Of a stretch of DNA of 64,000 nt, positions 1 through 8,946 are shown piece by piece. Origin of the DNA: CAZRCG01 sp964598565 (GTDB lineage Bacteria; Bdellovibrionota; UBA2394); NCBI GenBank assembly GCA_964598565.1, contig CAZRCG010000008.1:56044-120043 (forward strand). Reading direction: 5' to 3'. The notes below the pieces were generated by a model. It was not told where the DNA came from. It worked only from the letters and a program-made list of their open reading frames with translations, and searched no databases. A program made the translations under genes and the position numbers. Position 1 is the first letter of the stretch; each line of letters starts with the position of its first letter.

Positions 1-161
1 ACTGCCATCGAAACGATAATTATCTGCAAAGTCACCGCGTTGAGTTTAGTGAAAAACGGCGTGCCTTAAAGGGCGAGGGGGAGCGATCAACTATAGAGGA
101 ATTGTTGGGGCATAAAGATCCGCACAATGCAGACATAAGTTGTAGTACCTGCCATTACTAG
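1..161 (+). CDS. actA: C-terminus of a multihaem cytochrome c, probably ActA of alternative complex III (partial)
   Basis: The frame is open from base 3 to the TAG at 159-161 and the gene begins outside the window. The visible tail ends in a CxxCH haem-attachment motif (CSTCH) two codons before the stop, and the first readable residues are Cys-His, which may be the end of another haem motif. ActA is the periplasmic multihaem subunit of alternative complex III and normally lies directly before actB, as here (9 bp gap). The identity rests on this position and the haem motif; too little protein is visible for more. Confidence 0.75.
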   Translation, partial: CHRNDNYLQSHRVEFSEKRRALKGEGERSTIEELLGHKDPHNADISCSTCHY

Positions 162-170
162 GCGGTGTGA

Positions 171-3100
171 GTGAAGAGGCTGATAAAGATGGATGAGACG
201 ACGACAATCGATAGCCGAAACGAAATCCGCAAAAGGGAGCTGGAGGCTCAAAGAATTCAGGAAGAGGCCTTGCTAACTTCTGAGCCTCGACAACTTTGGT
301 CGTCTGTTCAGGAGCTTGAGGAACATCGCCAACAGACGCTCGAAGTGCGGGGTCGAGAGATGGCGGCGATCGATGGTAGGCCGAAAGCCTCCGTCGCGGT
401 GTCTCAAGAATCTCTATCTATTAGCCGTCGAGGTTTTTTACAGTGGATGGGCGCCGCTAGTGCCTTAATGACTGGGTCAGCTTGCCAACGGCGTCCCAAA
501 GATTTGCTGGTTCCTTACGTGAACAAGCCTCAAGGATATATCATGGGCGTGCCAGTTTGGTATGCTTCTGTGGCGCCTCAAGGTTATGGTGTCTTAGTAA
601 AAACTCGAGAAGGTAAGCCGATTAAGCTCGAGGGAAATCCAGATCATCCTTTAAATAAAGGTGGACTCGATATCGACAGTCAGAGCGAGCTGCTGAATTT
701 GTTCAATCCCGAGCGCTTGAAATCGCCGAAGGTGAATGGACTTTCAACGACCTGGGAAGCCGTATCGGCAAACCTTCAAAGTTTACAATCTTTGGCTCCT
801 GGACGATTACGGTTTTTAACGGGTCCTGTGTTTAGCCCATCGACAGCATCGGCCTTAACCTCTTTTGTAAATGCGACCAAAGGCAAGCACCATGTTCTGT
901 TGTCGTGTGCCGAGGCAGCGAATGTTTCAGCAGCTCAGGCGGCGTTTAGAGACTCATCTCTACCGAATTATCGCTATGATCAGGCCGAAGTCGTTGTGTC
1001 GGTCGACGCAGATTTTTTGGGCGCGGATGAACTTTCGGCAAGTGCTACGAAACTCTTTAGCTCACGACGCAAAGTTCATCGAGGCTCACGCGATTATAAT
1101 CGTCTTTTTGTCTTTGAAAGTATGCTCACCGTGACAGGTGTTGCGGCTGATCATCGGGTGTCGATCACCCCTTCAATGCAGTTAGGCCTCTTGCGCGCGC
1201 TTCATGGCGCCCTTGTGCGTCGGCTGAAACTTTCCACCGAGACTTTGGGTGGCAGTGATCTCTCTTCCATTGCGAAGGACTATCGCCTTGAGGAATCTCT
1301 TCTAAACGAATTGGTCGAATCGCTTGTCGCCAGTCGCGGTAAGTCGATTGTGTTGTCGGGTGGCTTTGGACCTCAGTCTCACGAGGCTCGTTTGGCGGCC
1401 TTTGCGATCAATGCGCTTCTAGGGAATATTGGCCAAACTGTAATTTCCGGCGCCGTACTTTCGGGTGCCGAGGGCGCGGCATCTTACGAAGATTTAATGG
1501 CCGATATGCAGGCTGGGCAGGTCGATACCCTTATTGTCGCGGGAGTGAATCCTGCCTACGAGACGGCGGATTTTTCGAAGCTTGCGACCCACGTCCGACA
1601 ACTTATTGTGCTAAGTCGTGAAGAAAATGAGACGACTTCTATTGCTTCGTTGGTATTGCCTGAGAGCCATTTTCTAGAGGTCTGGGCAGACAGCCAACGC
1701 ATGCGAAACAGTGCTTCTATTCAGCAGCCGGTGATTGAGCCGCTTTTTGCATCGAAGTCTCTTTTAGAGTTGCTGCTTTTTCTGTCTGGATCTTCACAGA
1801 GCGCACGAGATTATGTTGAAGCCTATTGGAAGCGACTTGGACTTTCAGGTTCGCGATGGGCCGACTCGCTGAAGAGGGGTTTCATAAGCTCCGAAGCCGC
1901 TTCAAGTTGGAGAGGCTCTGGTCGCACAAGCTTTCAGGCAGCTGCTGTAGCCGCCCACTTGCGCGCCACGAAAGCGCTAGTATACGAGCCGTCGAAACTT
2001 GAGTTGGTGGTTTATCGCTCTCACAATTTAAAAGAGGGCCAAGCCGCGTCGAATGCTTGGCTTCAAGAACTTCCAGATCCTATTTCAAAGGTGACGTGGA
2101 ATAATTTCGCAGCGCTGTCACCCGAACTCGCTAAACAAATGAAGTTAAAAGAAGATCTTCGCTTGGGCAGCCAGTCAAATGATGTCATCCGAATGAAAAC
2201 TGAAAACGCCTCCGTGGACTTGGCGGTTCATATGCAGCCTGGATTGAGGTCGAACGTGGTGGCTGTAGCCTTGGGCTACGGTAGGCGGAATGCGGGTACC
2301 CTTGGTACTAATGTCGGTGTTTATATTAGAAGTTTGGTAGATCAGCGTCTTTGGACCGACACCCTAAAAATTGAAAAAACCGGAGCCGAGTACGCATTAG
2401 CAACCACTCAGAGACATTTTGAACTGCACGGCCGAGACCGAGACATTTTGCGCCAGGTGACCTTAAAAGATTTTATTCAGAGCCAAACTGATACCGCGGC
2501 TCACGGATCGCATGATGACAAACATGCAGCGGCGCACTTTAGTCTCTATAATGACAAAGAATTTGTTTATCCCAACCACAAATGGGGCATGGTTATTGAT
2601 TTAAATTCGTGCACGGGCTGCAACGCTTGTGTTGTGGCGTGTTATAGCGAAAATAATATCGGAGTTGTAGGAGAGGATGAGATTTTCAAAGGCCGCCATA
2701 TGGCTTGGATGCGATTGGATCTCTACTATACGGGCGCCCAAGAGTCTCCTGAGGCAGCATTTCAGCCTATGCTATGCCAGCAGTGTGACTTGGCTCCATG
2801 CGAAACGGTATGCCCTGTATTGGCGACGGTTCACAGTGCCGATGGTTTGAATGATATGGTCTATAACCGTTGTGTGGGTACACGTTACTGTGCCAACAAC
2901 TGCCCCTACAAAGTAAGACGATTCAACTTCTTCAACTATACCAATACATTGGCCCAGAAGATGGACTTTGCGGATCCCTTGCCTCTGTTGTTGAATCCTG
3001 ATGTTACAGTTCGTGGTCGTGGCGTTATGGAGAAGTGCACGTTTTGCGTGCAGCGTATTCGTCGAGGTGTCGATGAGGCAAAGCACGCAAAGCAGCCTCT

Positions 3101-3296
3101 GGTCGACGGTGCTATTCAGACGGCATGTCAACAAAGTTGTCCGGCCGATGCGATTGTCTTTGGAGATATGAATAATCCTGAGTCGGAGGTTGCCAAGCTT
3201 TCGCAGGCACAAGGTAAATTTAAAGTATTAGAAATCGTGAATACGCGACCGTCGGTGACTTATTTGCCGAGAGTTCGCAATAAGGGTCTTGTATGA
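171..3296 (+). CDS. actB: Alternative complex III subunit ActB (molybdopterin-oxidoreductase-like plus Fe-S domain)
   Basis: Large periplasm-facing subunit of the quinol:electron-acceptor oxidoreductase ACIII, which does the job of bc1. Residues 86-105 form a Tat-type signal (SRRGFLQWMG, with a Cys at 105 that could carry a lipid). The middle resembles a molybdopterin oxidoreductase; in characterised ACIII this part carries no cofactor. From about residue 805 there is a ferredoxin-like domain with clustered cysteines (CTGCNACVVAC near 814, then CQQCDLAPCETVC and CANNCP, and CTFCVQRI), expected to hold the iron-sulfur clusters. A GTG start at 171 is given; an ATG at 189 behind AAGAGG is a fair alternative. 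The stop overlaps actC by 4 nt. Confidence 0.93.
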   Translation: MKRLIKMDETTTIDSRNEIRKRELEAQRIQEEALLTSEPRQLWSSVQELEEHRQQTLEVRGREMAAIDGRPKASVAVSQESLSISRRGFLQWMGAASALMTGSACQRRPKDLLVPYVNKPQGYIMGVPVWYASVAPQGYGVLVKTREGKPIKLEGNPDHPLNKGGLDIDSQSELLNLFNPERLKSPKVNGLSTTWEAVSANLQSLQSLAPGRLRFLTGPVFSPSTASALTSFVNATKGKHHVLLSCAEAANVSAAQAAFRDSSLPNYRYDQAEVVVSVDADFLGADELSASATKLFSSRRKVHRGSRDYNRLFVFESMLTVTGVAADHRVSITPSMQLGLLRALHGALVRRLKLSTETLGGSDLSSIAKDYRLEESLLNELVESLVASRGKSIVLSGGFGPQSHEARLAAFAINALLGNIGQTVISGAVLSGAEGAASYEDLMADMQAGQVDTLIVAGVNPAYETADFSKLATHVRQLIVLSREENETTSIASLVLPESHFLEVWADSQRMRNSASIQQPVIEPLFASKSLLELLLFLSGSSQSARDYVEAYWKRLGLSGSRWADSLKRGFISSEAASSWRGSGRTSFQAAAVAAHLRATKALVYEPSKLELVVYRSHNLKEGQAASNAWLQELPDPISKVTWNNFAALSPELAKQMKLKEDLRLGSQSNDVIRMKTENASVDLAVHMQPGLRSNVVAVALGYGRRNAGTLGTNVGVYIRSLVDQRLWTDTLKIEKTGAEYALATTQRHFELHGRDRDILRQVTLKDFIQSQTDTAAHGSHDDKHAAAHFSLYNDKEFVYPNHKWGMVIDLNSCTGCNACVVACYSENNIGVVGEDEIFKGRHMAWMRLDLYYTGAQESPEAAFQPMLCQQCDLAPCETVCPVLATVHSADGLNDMVYNRCVGTRYCANNCPYKVRRFNFFNYTNTLAQKMDFADPLPLLLNPDVTVRGRGVMEKCTFCVQRIRRGVDEAKHAKQPLVDGAIQTACQQSCPADAIVFGDMNNPESEVAKLSQAQGKFKVLEIVNTRPSVTYLPRVRNKGLV

Positions 3297-4657
3297 ATAA
3301 GGCATTAAACGAAGAGGCCCTCGTAGAGGGCGGCAAGACATATGCCGATATCACTAACGAAGTCTGCAAGCCGATGGAGTCTTTCCCAACTCGGCTTTGG
3401 TGGATTTCTTTTTCGATATCAGCGATGGTCATGACCTTTGGTTTTTCCTTGATTGGCTTAATGCTTTATAAGGGCGCGGGCGTCTCTGGAATTCGCTCTC
3501 CTGTGGCCTGGGGGATGATGATTATCACCTTCGTATTTTGGATCGGTATCGGCCATGCGGGTACTCTCATCTCAGCTATTCTGTTTCTGTTTAGGCAAAA
3601 ATGGCGAACGGCCATCAATCGATCGGCGGAGGCTATGACGATTATTGCTGTGATGTGCGCGGGTATCTTCCCCCTCATTCATACAGGGCGACCTTGGTAT
3701 TCTGCATATTGGTTGTTTCCGTTGCCCAATACCAGTGGGCCTCTTTGGGTAAACTTTAGATCTCCATTGTTGTGGGATGTCTTTGCAGTATCGACCTATT
3801 TTACGATCTCTTTGGTCTTTTGGTACACCGGGCTGGTGCCAGACTTGGCGACAGTGAGAGATCGTGCCAAGAATTTTTGGCGCAAGAAAATTTATGGAGT
3901 TTTAAGTTTGGGTTGGCGAGGATCGAGTCGAGGCTGGCATCACTATGAAATCGCCTATTGGATTCTGGCGGGTCTGTCGACTCCACTGGTGCTTTCGGTT
4001 CATACGATTGTGTCTTTTGATTTTGCGGTATCGATTATTCCTGGATGGCATACGACGATTTTCCCTCCCTACTTTGTGGCAGGAGCCATTTTCTCAGGTT
4101 TTGCGATGGTCGTTACACTGCTGGTGATTGCACGAGAAGTCTTCAATCTGAAAGATTATATTACCATCGGTCATTTGGACTCGATGAATAAGATTATTCT
4201 GGCGACGGGCATGTTAGTGGGTCTTGCTTACGCCACTGAATTCTTTATTGCGTGGTACAGCGGCGTACCTTACGAACGTTTTATTTTTATGCAGCGTGCC
4301 CTCGGACCTTATGCCTGGGCTTATTGGATTATGGTGGGCTGCAACGTTATTTCTCCCCAGTTTTTTTGGTTCAAGAAATTTCGCCGCAATATTGTGCTGA
4401 TGTTTATTCTATCGATTTTTGTAAACATAGGTATGTGGTTTGAAAGATTTGTCATCGTAGTGACTTCGCTGGCAACAGATTATTTGCCTTCCTCTTGGAA
4501 GTACTTCGAGTTATCTCCGTGGGACTACGGAGTTCTTCTGGGAAGCTTTGGTATGTTCTTTACGCTCTTCTTGTTGTTCTGTCGGTTTCTTCCCACGATT
4601 TCTATGGCTGAAGTGAAAGCGGTCTTGCCTTCTTCCAAGGGGGGGCAGCATGGCTAA
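3293..4657 (+). CDS. actC: Alternative complex III subunit ActC (NrfD/PsrC-like quinol-binding membrane subunit)
   Basis: A 454-aa, highly hydrophobic protein with about ten predicted membrane segments, of the NrfD/PsrC family. In ACIII it is one of two related integral subunits and is thought to form the menaquinol site beneath the Fe-S domain of ActB. The conserved stretch around residues 115-125 (FPLIHTGRPWY) is typical of this family. Its ATG lies within the actB stop (ATGA, 4-nt overlap) and its end overlaps actD by 8 nt, so the genes are probably translationally coupled. Length and position match known act operons. Confidence 0.92.
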   Translation: MNKALNEEALVEGGKTYADITNEVCKPMESFPTRLWWISFSISAMVMTFGFSLIGLMLYKGAGVSGIRSPVAWGMMIITFVFWIGIGHAGTLISAILFLFRQKWRTAINRSAEAMTIIAVMCAGIFPLIHTGRPWYSAYWLFPLPNTSGPLWVNFRSPLLWDVFAVSTYFTISLVFWYTGLVPDLATVRDRAKNFWRKKIYGVLSLGWRGSSRGWHHYEIAYWILAGLSTPLVLSVHTIVSFDFAVSIIPGWHTTIFPPYFVAGAIFSGFAMVVTLLVIAREVFNLKDYITIGHLDSMNKIILATGMLVGLAYATEFFIAWYSGVPYERFIFMQRALGPYAWAYWIMVGCNVISPQFFWFKKFRRNIVLMFILSIFVNIGMWFERFVIVVTSLATDYLPSSWKYFELSPWDYGVLLGSFGMFFTLFLLFCRFLPTISMAEVKAVLPSSKGGQHG

Positions 4658-5174
4658 GAAAATTTGTGTCGTGGGTTATTATTTTAATCCGGAAGATGTG
4701 GTTGAAGCCACTCGGCGCATTCGTGAGCGAGGGTTTCAGAAATTTGACTCTTTTACGCCGTTTCCTATTCACGGCATGGACGCCGCCCTGGGCATTAAGC
4801 GAAGCTGCCTGCCCTATATAAGTTTTATAGCCGGTTGTATCGGCTTTGCAGCAGCCTTTGGCTTACAAGTCTGGACACATTATTACTCTTGGCCGATGAA
4901 TATTGGCGGTAAGCCCCTCTTTGCGTTGCCAGCCTATGTGCCTATTCTTTTTGAACTCACGGTGCTGCTCTGTGGTCTTGCAACGGCCGGTGCGATGTTT
5001 ACTCTATTTCTCAATCTTCCCAATTTTAAGAAGCCGATTTTTCATCCAGACGTCACGAACGATCGTTTCGCTGTCGCTATTGAGGTAGATGCTGAGTCCG
5101 AAGTGGAATCGGTGAAGGGATTTTTGAGAGAGATTCATTCGACGGATATTCACGCCGTGGAGGGCTCGCTATGA
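4650..5174 (+). CDS. actD: Alternative complex III subunit ActD (DUF3341)
   Basis: A 174-aa protein of the DUF3341 family: a soluble N-terminal part (CVVGYYFNPEDVVEATRRIR) with a ferredoxin-like look, then two membrane helices near residues 55-75 and 95-125, then a soluble tail. In ACIII it packs at the periphery of the membrane module and carries no cofactor. It overlaps actC by 8 nt and actE by 4 nt, the tight packing of a single transcript. Identity comes from the family pattern and its place between actC and actE. Confidence 0.9.
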   Translation: MAKKICVVGYYFNPEDVVEATRRIRERGFQKFDSFTPFPIHGMDAALGIKRSCLPYISFIAGCIGFAAAFGLQVWTHYYSWPMNIGGKPLFALPAYVPILFELTVLLCGLATAGAMFTLFLNLPNFKKPIFHPDVTNDRFAVAIEVDAESEVESVKGFLREIHSTDIHAVEGSL

Positions 5175-5803
5175 CGAAGACGAGTGTTGTCGTCGCACTT
5201 TTATTAGTGGGGGTCTTTTTTCTCTGGCTTTTCAACCATAGCGGTTACTTTCCCTACAGTCACAATCCCCTTCAGTATATGCCCGATATGCATCGAACTA
5301 AGGCGCTCATTCCGCAAAGAGGCTATTCGTTCTTTGAAGACAAAAGCTCGTTGCGCACGCCTCCTGCGGGAACGATGGCTAGGGCGTTGTCCGTGTATGA
5401 ATCGAACAAAAATGTATTGGCTGCGTCTATTTCTCAATTTTCAAATCCGTTGCCGATCACCCGGGAACATGTCGTGCGCGGACAGAATCTGTACATGACT
5501 TATTGTGTGGTCTGCCACGGCGAAGCGGGCCTGGGTAATGGCTATGTGGTTCCGCCGTTTCCGCAACCACCCACTCTTCAGTCAGAAAAGGTTCGGGGCT
5601 ACGCGGACTCCCAGATCTTCCATATTATTACCGTGGGTCAAAATTCGATGGGAGCCTACGGGCCTTTTATTCGTGAGGACGATCGGTGGAAGATTGTCCA
5701 TTATTTACGAACCCTCCAGTTGGCGGAGAATCCCACCGATGCGGATATGAAGGCATTTGAGCTTCAGTGGCAACCTTCTGAGACACAAGTGGAGCAGAAA
5801 TAA
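5171..5803 (+). CDS. actE: Alternative complex III subunit ActE (monohaem cytochrome c)
   Basis: A 210-aa protein with an N-terminal hydrophobic segment (residues 4-21, signal or anchor) and one CxxCH haem site (CVVCH, residues 112-116); a plausible axial Met is in the NSMGAYG stretch. In ACIII this cytochrome c passes electrons on from the ActA/ActB side. The fold is class I cytochrome c, here preceded by about 100 residues that are family specific. It overlaps actD by 4 nt and is followed two bases later by actF. Confidence 0.92.
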   Translation: MTKTSVVVALLLVGVFFLWLFNHSGYFPYSHNPLQYMPDMHRTKALIPQRGYSFFEDKSSLRTPPAGTMARALSVYESNKNVLAASISQFSNPLPITREHVVRGQNLYMTYCVVCHGEAGLGNGYVVPPFPQPPTLQSEKVRGYADSQIFHIITVGQNSMGAYGPFIREDDRWKIVHYLRTLQLAENPTDADMKAFELQWQPSETQVEQK

Positions 5804-5804
5804 T

Positions 5805-6998
5805 ATGGAAGCTTCGAAGCCCTTTCGTTTAGAATTTTCGGTCAAAGTATTTCTTTTCGCTCTCGTAGCGCTCGGACTATTGGGCTGGCGGCTTCTGTAT
5901 GTGGAAGATGCCAACCGAGCGTGGCTCAATTTTCTCGTTGTCGTAGCCGTCTTTTTGGGTTTTGGATTATGCGGTTTGTTCTTTACCGCGATTCAGTTTT
6001 TGACCTCAGCGCGCTGGAGCGTAGTTTTAAGACGCGTTATGGAGGCAATGGCGCTCACCATTCCCGCAGCCGCCCTTCTTTTTATTCCTATTTTTTTTGG
6101 AATCCATTCGATTTATGAATGGAGCCATAGTGAAAAGGTCGCCAACGACGCCCTTTTGCTTTGGAAGTCAGGCTACTTGAGCGAAGGATTTTTCATTCTT
6201 CGTATTGTGGGTTACTTTTTGATTTGGGGTTTTTGTACGGTGGCCCTTGTACGAAATTCATTGGTTCAAGATCGTACGGGCGATCCTTCATTAACGATTA
6301 AGAACTTCAAGCTATCGGCTCTGACGCTCGTGCTTTATGCCTTGAGCGTCACGATGGGCGCCTTTGATATTTTGATGTCGGTTGAACCACACTGGTTTTC
6401 GACGATTTTTGGAATCTATTATTTCGCAGGCTTTTTCCAAGCTGGACTAGCGATGATTTATATTTTGACTTGGTTGGGGGTGCGTTCTGGGGCATTGGCT
6501 GGGATGGTATCAAAAGACCACTTTCATGATATCGGTCGTTTTCTTTTCGGGTTTTCAGTGTTCTGGGCGTATATCGCTTTTTCGCAATTTATTCTGATTT
6601 GGTATGGAAATTTGCCAGAAGAAACCTTCATCTATCGTGATCGTTTTCAGAATGGATGGGAGTGGTTGAGCGCGGCAATTTTAGTGATCCGATTTGTCAT
6701 CCCATTTTTCATTTTGTTGCCATTTGCAGCGAAACGATGTCATGCGATTGTACTGTCGGTCGCGGTTTTGGTACTGTTCGGTCAGTGGTTAGATCTCTAT
6801 TGGTTTGTGATGCCGTCGCTTCGGTTGATGAATGAGTCGGCAACTGCCTTTGCGATGTCGTGGCAGGAGTTAGCCATGGGTTTAGGATCTTTAGGACTTT
6901 TTGTATTGGTGGTCTCTTTTGTGATGGAGCGACTGCCAATGGTTCCTCGACGCGACCCTCGTCTTGAAGAGTCGGTTCATTATTATCATCACGGTTGA
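5805..6998 (+). CDS. actF: Alternative complex III subunit ActF (second NrfD-like membrane subunit)
   Basis: A 397-aa polytopic membrane protein, paralogue of ActC in the NrfD family. The two together form the membrane core of ACIII and are implicated in quinol oxidation and possibly proton translocation. The frame is open further upstream (from 5757), but I chose ATG 5805 because GGAG at 5791-5794 is well spaced before it and the upstream extension would run inside actE. The protein starts MEASKPFRLEFSVKVF and shows about ten hydrophobic segments. The SCO gene follows 9 bp after its stop. Confidence 0.9.
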   Translation: MEASKPFRLEFSVKVFLFALVALGLLGWRLLYVEDANRAWLNFLVVVAVFLGFGLCGLFFTAIQFLTSARWSVVLRRVMEAMALTIPAAALLFIPIFFGIHSIYEWSHSEKVANDALLLWKSGYLSEGFFILRIVGYFLIWGFCTVALVRNSLVQDRTGDPSLTIKNFKLSALTLVLYALSVTMGAFDILMSVEPHWFSTIFGIYYFAGFFQAGLAMIYILTWLGVRSGALAGMVSKDHFHDIGRFLFGFSVFWAYIAFSQFILIWYGNLPEETFIYRDRFQNGWEWLSAAILVIRFVIPFFILLPFAAKRCHAIVLSVAVLVLFGQWLDLYWFVMPSLRLMNESATAFAMSWQELAMGLGSLGLFVLVVSFVMERLPMVPRRDPRLEESVHYYHHG

Positions 6999-7007
6999 GG
7001 ACAAAGA

Positions 7008-7892
7008 GTGACGTTAGACGTACGACAATTTTTCTTTTGGGTTTTTGCAGCGTCGCTCTGTAGCAGCCCAGAAATTGTGGTCGCGACCATCAGCCCGCCG
7101 AAGGAACAAATGGTTGATTCTGCACCGGCCACTTCTAGCGATGAATTGCCTCCAGAATTAAAGGCTGCCGAGATTAGAGAAAATTTAGGGGCCCAACTAG
7201 GCATCGACAAGTGGGTCTTCACCAACGAAGAAGGCGCCTCCGTTACGCTATCTCAGCTTACGGGTCAGAAGCCTTCCATCGTGGTGATGGCCTATTATAA
7301 TTGTCCTGCGCTCTGTGGAGCTCTTTTGAATGGTGTGAACAACTCACTGCGCGCGATCAAGTGGTCTATAGGGCAAGATTTCAACTTGGTCGTGGTCAGT
7401 ATTGACCCGCGGGAGAAGAGTGAATTGGCGGCCCAAAAGAAGGCAAACTTCGTAAAAGCTTATGGGCGCCTTGGAGCTGACGTAGGGGCCCATTTCCTTG
7501 TCGGGCAAGAGACAGAGGTGAAGGGGCTGGCAAACGAGTTGGGCTTTCACTACTATTATGATGCTGACATTCAAGAATATGCGCATAGCGCCGGCATATT
7601 CTTTGTAGCGCCTTCGGGCATTCTTTCGAGAGTTTTATTTGGAATCGATTTTCCAGCCCAAGATTTGAAGCTGGCTCTGATGGAGGCGTCTGAGGGCCGC
7701 GTGGGGTCGGTACTCGAACGATTTATGATGTTTTGTTACAAGTATGATCCTGCTCGAAAGGGCTATGCACTGGCCGCCATGCGTGTAGTGCAATTGGGGG
7801 GCCTAGTTACCTTAGGGTTTGGTGGCCTCTATTTGTTTTTCTTTTGGCGCCGAGAGCGCAAGCGAAATGTTGAAAGGAGAAAGGCAGCATGA
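7008..7892 (+). CDS. SCO1/SenC-family copper chaperone for cytochrome oxidase CuA
   Basis: A thioredoxin-fold protein of the SCO family, which delivers copper to or reduces the CuA centre of cytochrome oxidase subunit II. The copper-binding CxxxC is at Cys99 and Cys103 (YYNCPALCG), and the conserved distal His is in YAHSAG. There is an N-terminal hydrophobic segment (residues 8-19) and, less usually, a second hydrophobic stretch near the C-terminus followed by a basic tail, suggesting anchoring at both ends. GTG start. It lies between actF and coxB and overlaps coxB by 4 nt, which fits a role in assembling the oxidase encoded next. Confidence 0.9.
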   Translation: MTLDVRQFFFWVFAASLCSSPEIVVATISPPKEQMVDSAPATSSDELPPELKAAEIRENLGAQLGIDKWVFTNEEGASVTLSQLTGQKPSIVVMAYYNCPALCGALLNGVNNSLRAIKWSIGQDFNLVVVSIDPREKSELAAQKKANFVKAYGRLGADVGAHFLVGQETEVKGLANELGFHYYYDADIQEYAHSAGIFFVAPSGILSRVLFGIDFPAQDLKLALMEASEGRVGSVLERFMMFCYKYDPARKGYALAAMRVVQLGGLVTLGFGGLYLFFFWRRERKRNVERRKAA

Positions 7893-8938
7893 ATGGAGGC
7901 CTTGGGGGAACCATTCCTCCTGTAGCATCTGAGGTCGCACAATCGTGGGACAGTCTCTACTATTTTCTTTTCGGCATGTGCGTCTTTTTCTTTGTGCTGG
8001 TGGTAGGGGCGATGATTTTGTTTTCGATTAAGTATCGCGCACGCGAAGGGGTGCCTGTATCAGGACCTTCCCATAATGCAAAGCTTGAAGTTGTTTGGAC
8101 GATCCTCCCGACGATTCTCGTGATGGTGGTCTTTGTGTGGGGCTGGATTGTTTATAATCAAATGTCTATTGGCCGTCCGACGGACGCGATGGAGGTCAAG
8201 GTCCTTGCTAAACAGTGGAACTGGACCTTTCAGTACGATGATGGAAAGACAGAGACCGATTTGCTGGTGGTTCCCGTCAACAAACCCGTGAAGCTTGTCA
8301 TGACCTCTAACATTAAAGATGTACTGCACTCTTTCTTCGTTCCCAATTTACGTATTAAGAAAGATGTCGTTCCCGGACATTTTACCTACTTATATTTCAA
8401 GCCGACCGTCATTGGTACCCATCAGATTTTTTGCGCAGAGTACTGCGGAACAAGTCACTCCGATATGTTGGCAAAGTTAATCGTAGTTGATCAAGAGACG
8501 TTCAATCGCTGGAGATGGGGCCAGAAAATTGATTTTCCGCCGGCTGTCGGAATTGTGGGCGAAACAGAGACTCGCATCGCTGCCATGGCGGCTCCAAGCG
8601 AAGGGTCAGCGCCGAGCGTTCCTGGTTCAGAGTCTGGAGTGTCTCCGCTGGTGGCTGAAGGAAAACGGCTGATGTCTGTGAAAGGTTGTGTTGCCTGCCA
8701 CAGTGACGATGGTAGTCCTAAGATTGGGCCCACCTATAAAGGAATCTTCGGTCACGAAGTTGAATTAACCGACGGATCCAAAGTTTTGGTAGACGAAAAT
8801 TATATACGCGAATCCATTTTCAGCCCCCAAGCCAAGATCGTAAAAGGTTTTGAAACAATGATAATGCCGCCTTATGCAGGGCAAATAAACGATCAAGAGA
8901 TCTTGGCATTGATTGAATATATTAAGAGCGTTCGTTAG
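7889..8938 (+). CDS. coxB: Cytochrome c oxidase subunit II fused to a C-terminal cytochrome c domain
   Basis: Two N-terminal membrane helices (about 25-47 and 68-90) precede the cupredoxin CuA domain. CuA ligands are visible: His147, Cys182, Cys186, His190 and Met193 (FCAEYCGTSHSDM). After a Ser/Pro-rich linker (about 232-255) comes a class I cytochrome c domain with CVACH at 267-271. This is a caa3-type subunit II, in which the fused cytochrome c feeds CuA directly. Start overlaps the SCO gene (ATGA). coxA begins 8 bp after the stop. Confidence 0.95.
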   Translation: MNGGLGGTIPPVASEVAQSWDSLYYFLFGMCVFFFVLVVGAMILFSIKYRAREGVPVSGPSHNAKLEVVWTILPTILVMVVFVWGWIVYNQMSIGRPTDAMEVKVLAKQWNWTFQYDDGKTETDLLVVPVNKPVKLVMTSNIKDVLHSFFVPNLRIKKDVVPGHFTYLYFKPTVIGTHQIFCAEYCGTSHSDMLAKLIVVDQETFNRWRWGQKIDFPPAVGIVGETETRIAAMAAPSEGSAPSVPGSESGVSPLVAEGKRLMSVKGCVACHSDDGSPKIGPTYKGIFGHEVELTDGSKVLVDENYIRESIFSPQAKIVKGFETMIMPPYAGQINDQEILALIEYIKSVR

Positions 8939-8946
8939 GAGTAGTT

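Noticed and set aside
2772..3212. 146-aa minus-strand frame inside actB
   Set aside because: Lies wholly opposite the conserved Fe-S domain of ActB and its translation is low in normal protein features.
171..3296. actB as a formate dehydrogenase or DMSO reductase catalytic subunit
   Set aside because: The combination with NrfD, DUF3341 and cytochrome c genes and the downstream oxidase is specific to alternative complex III.
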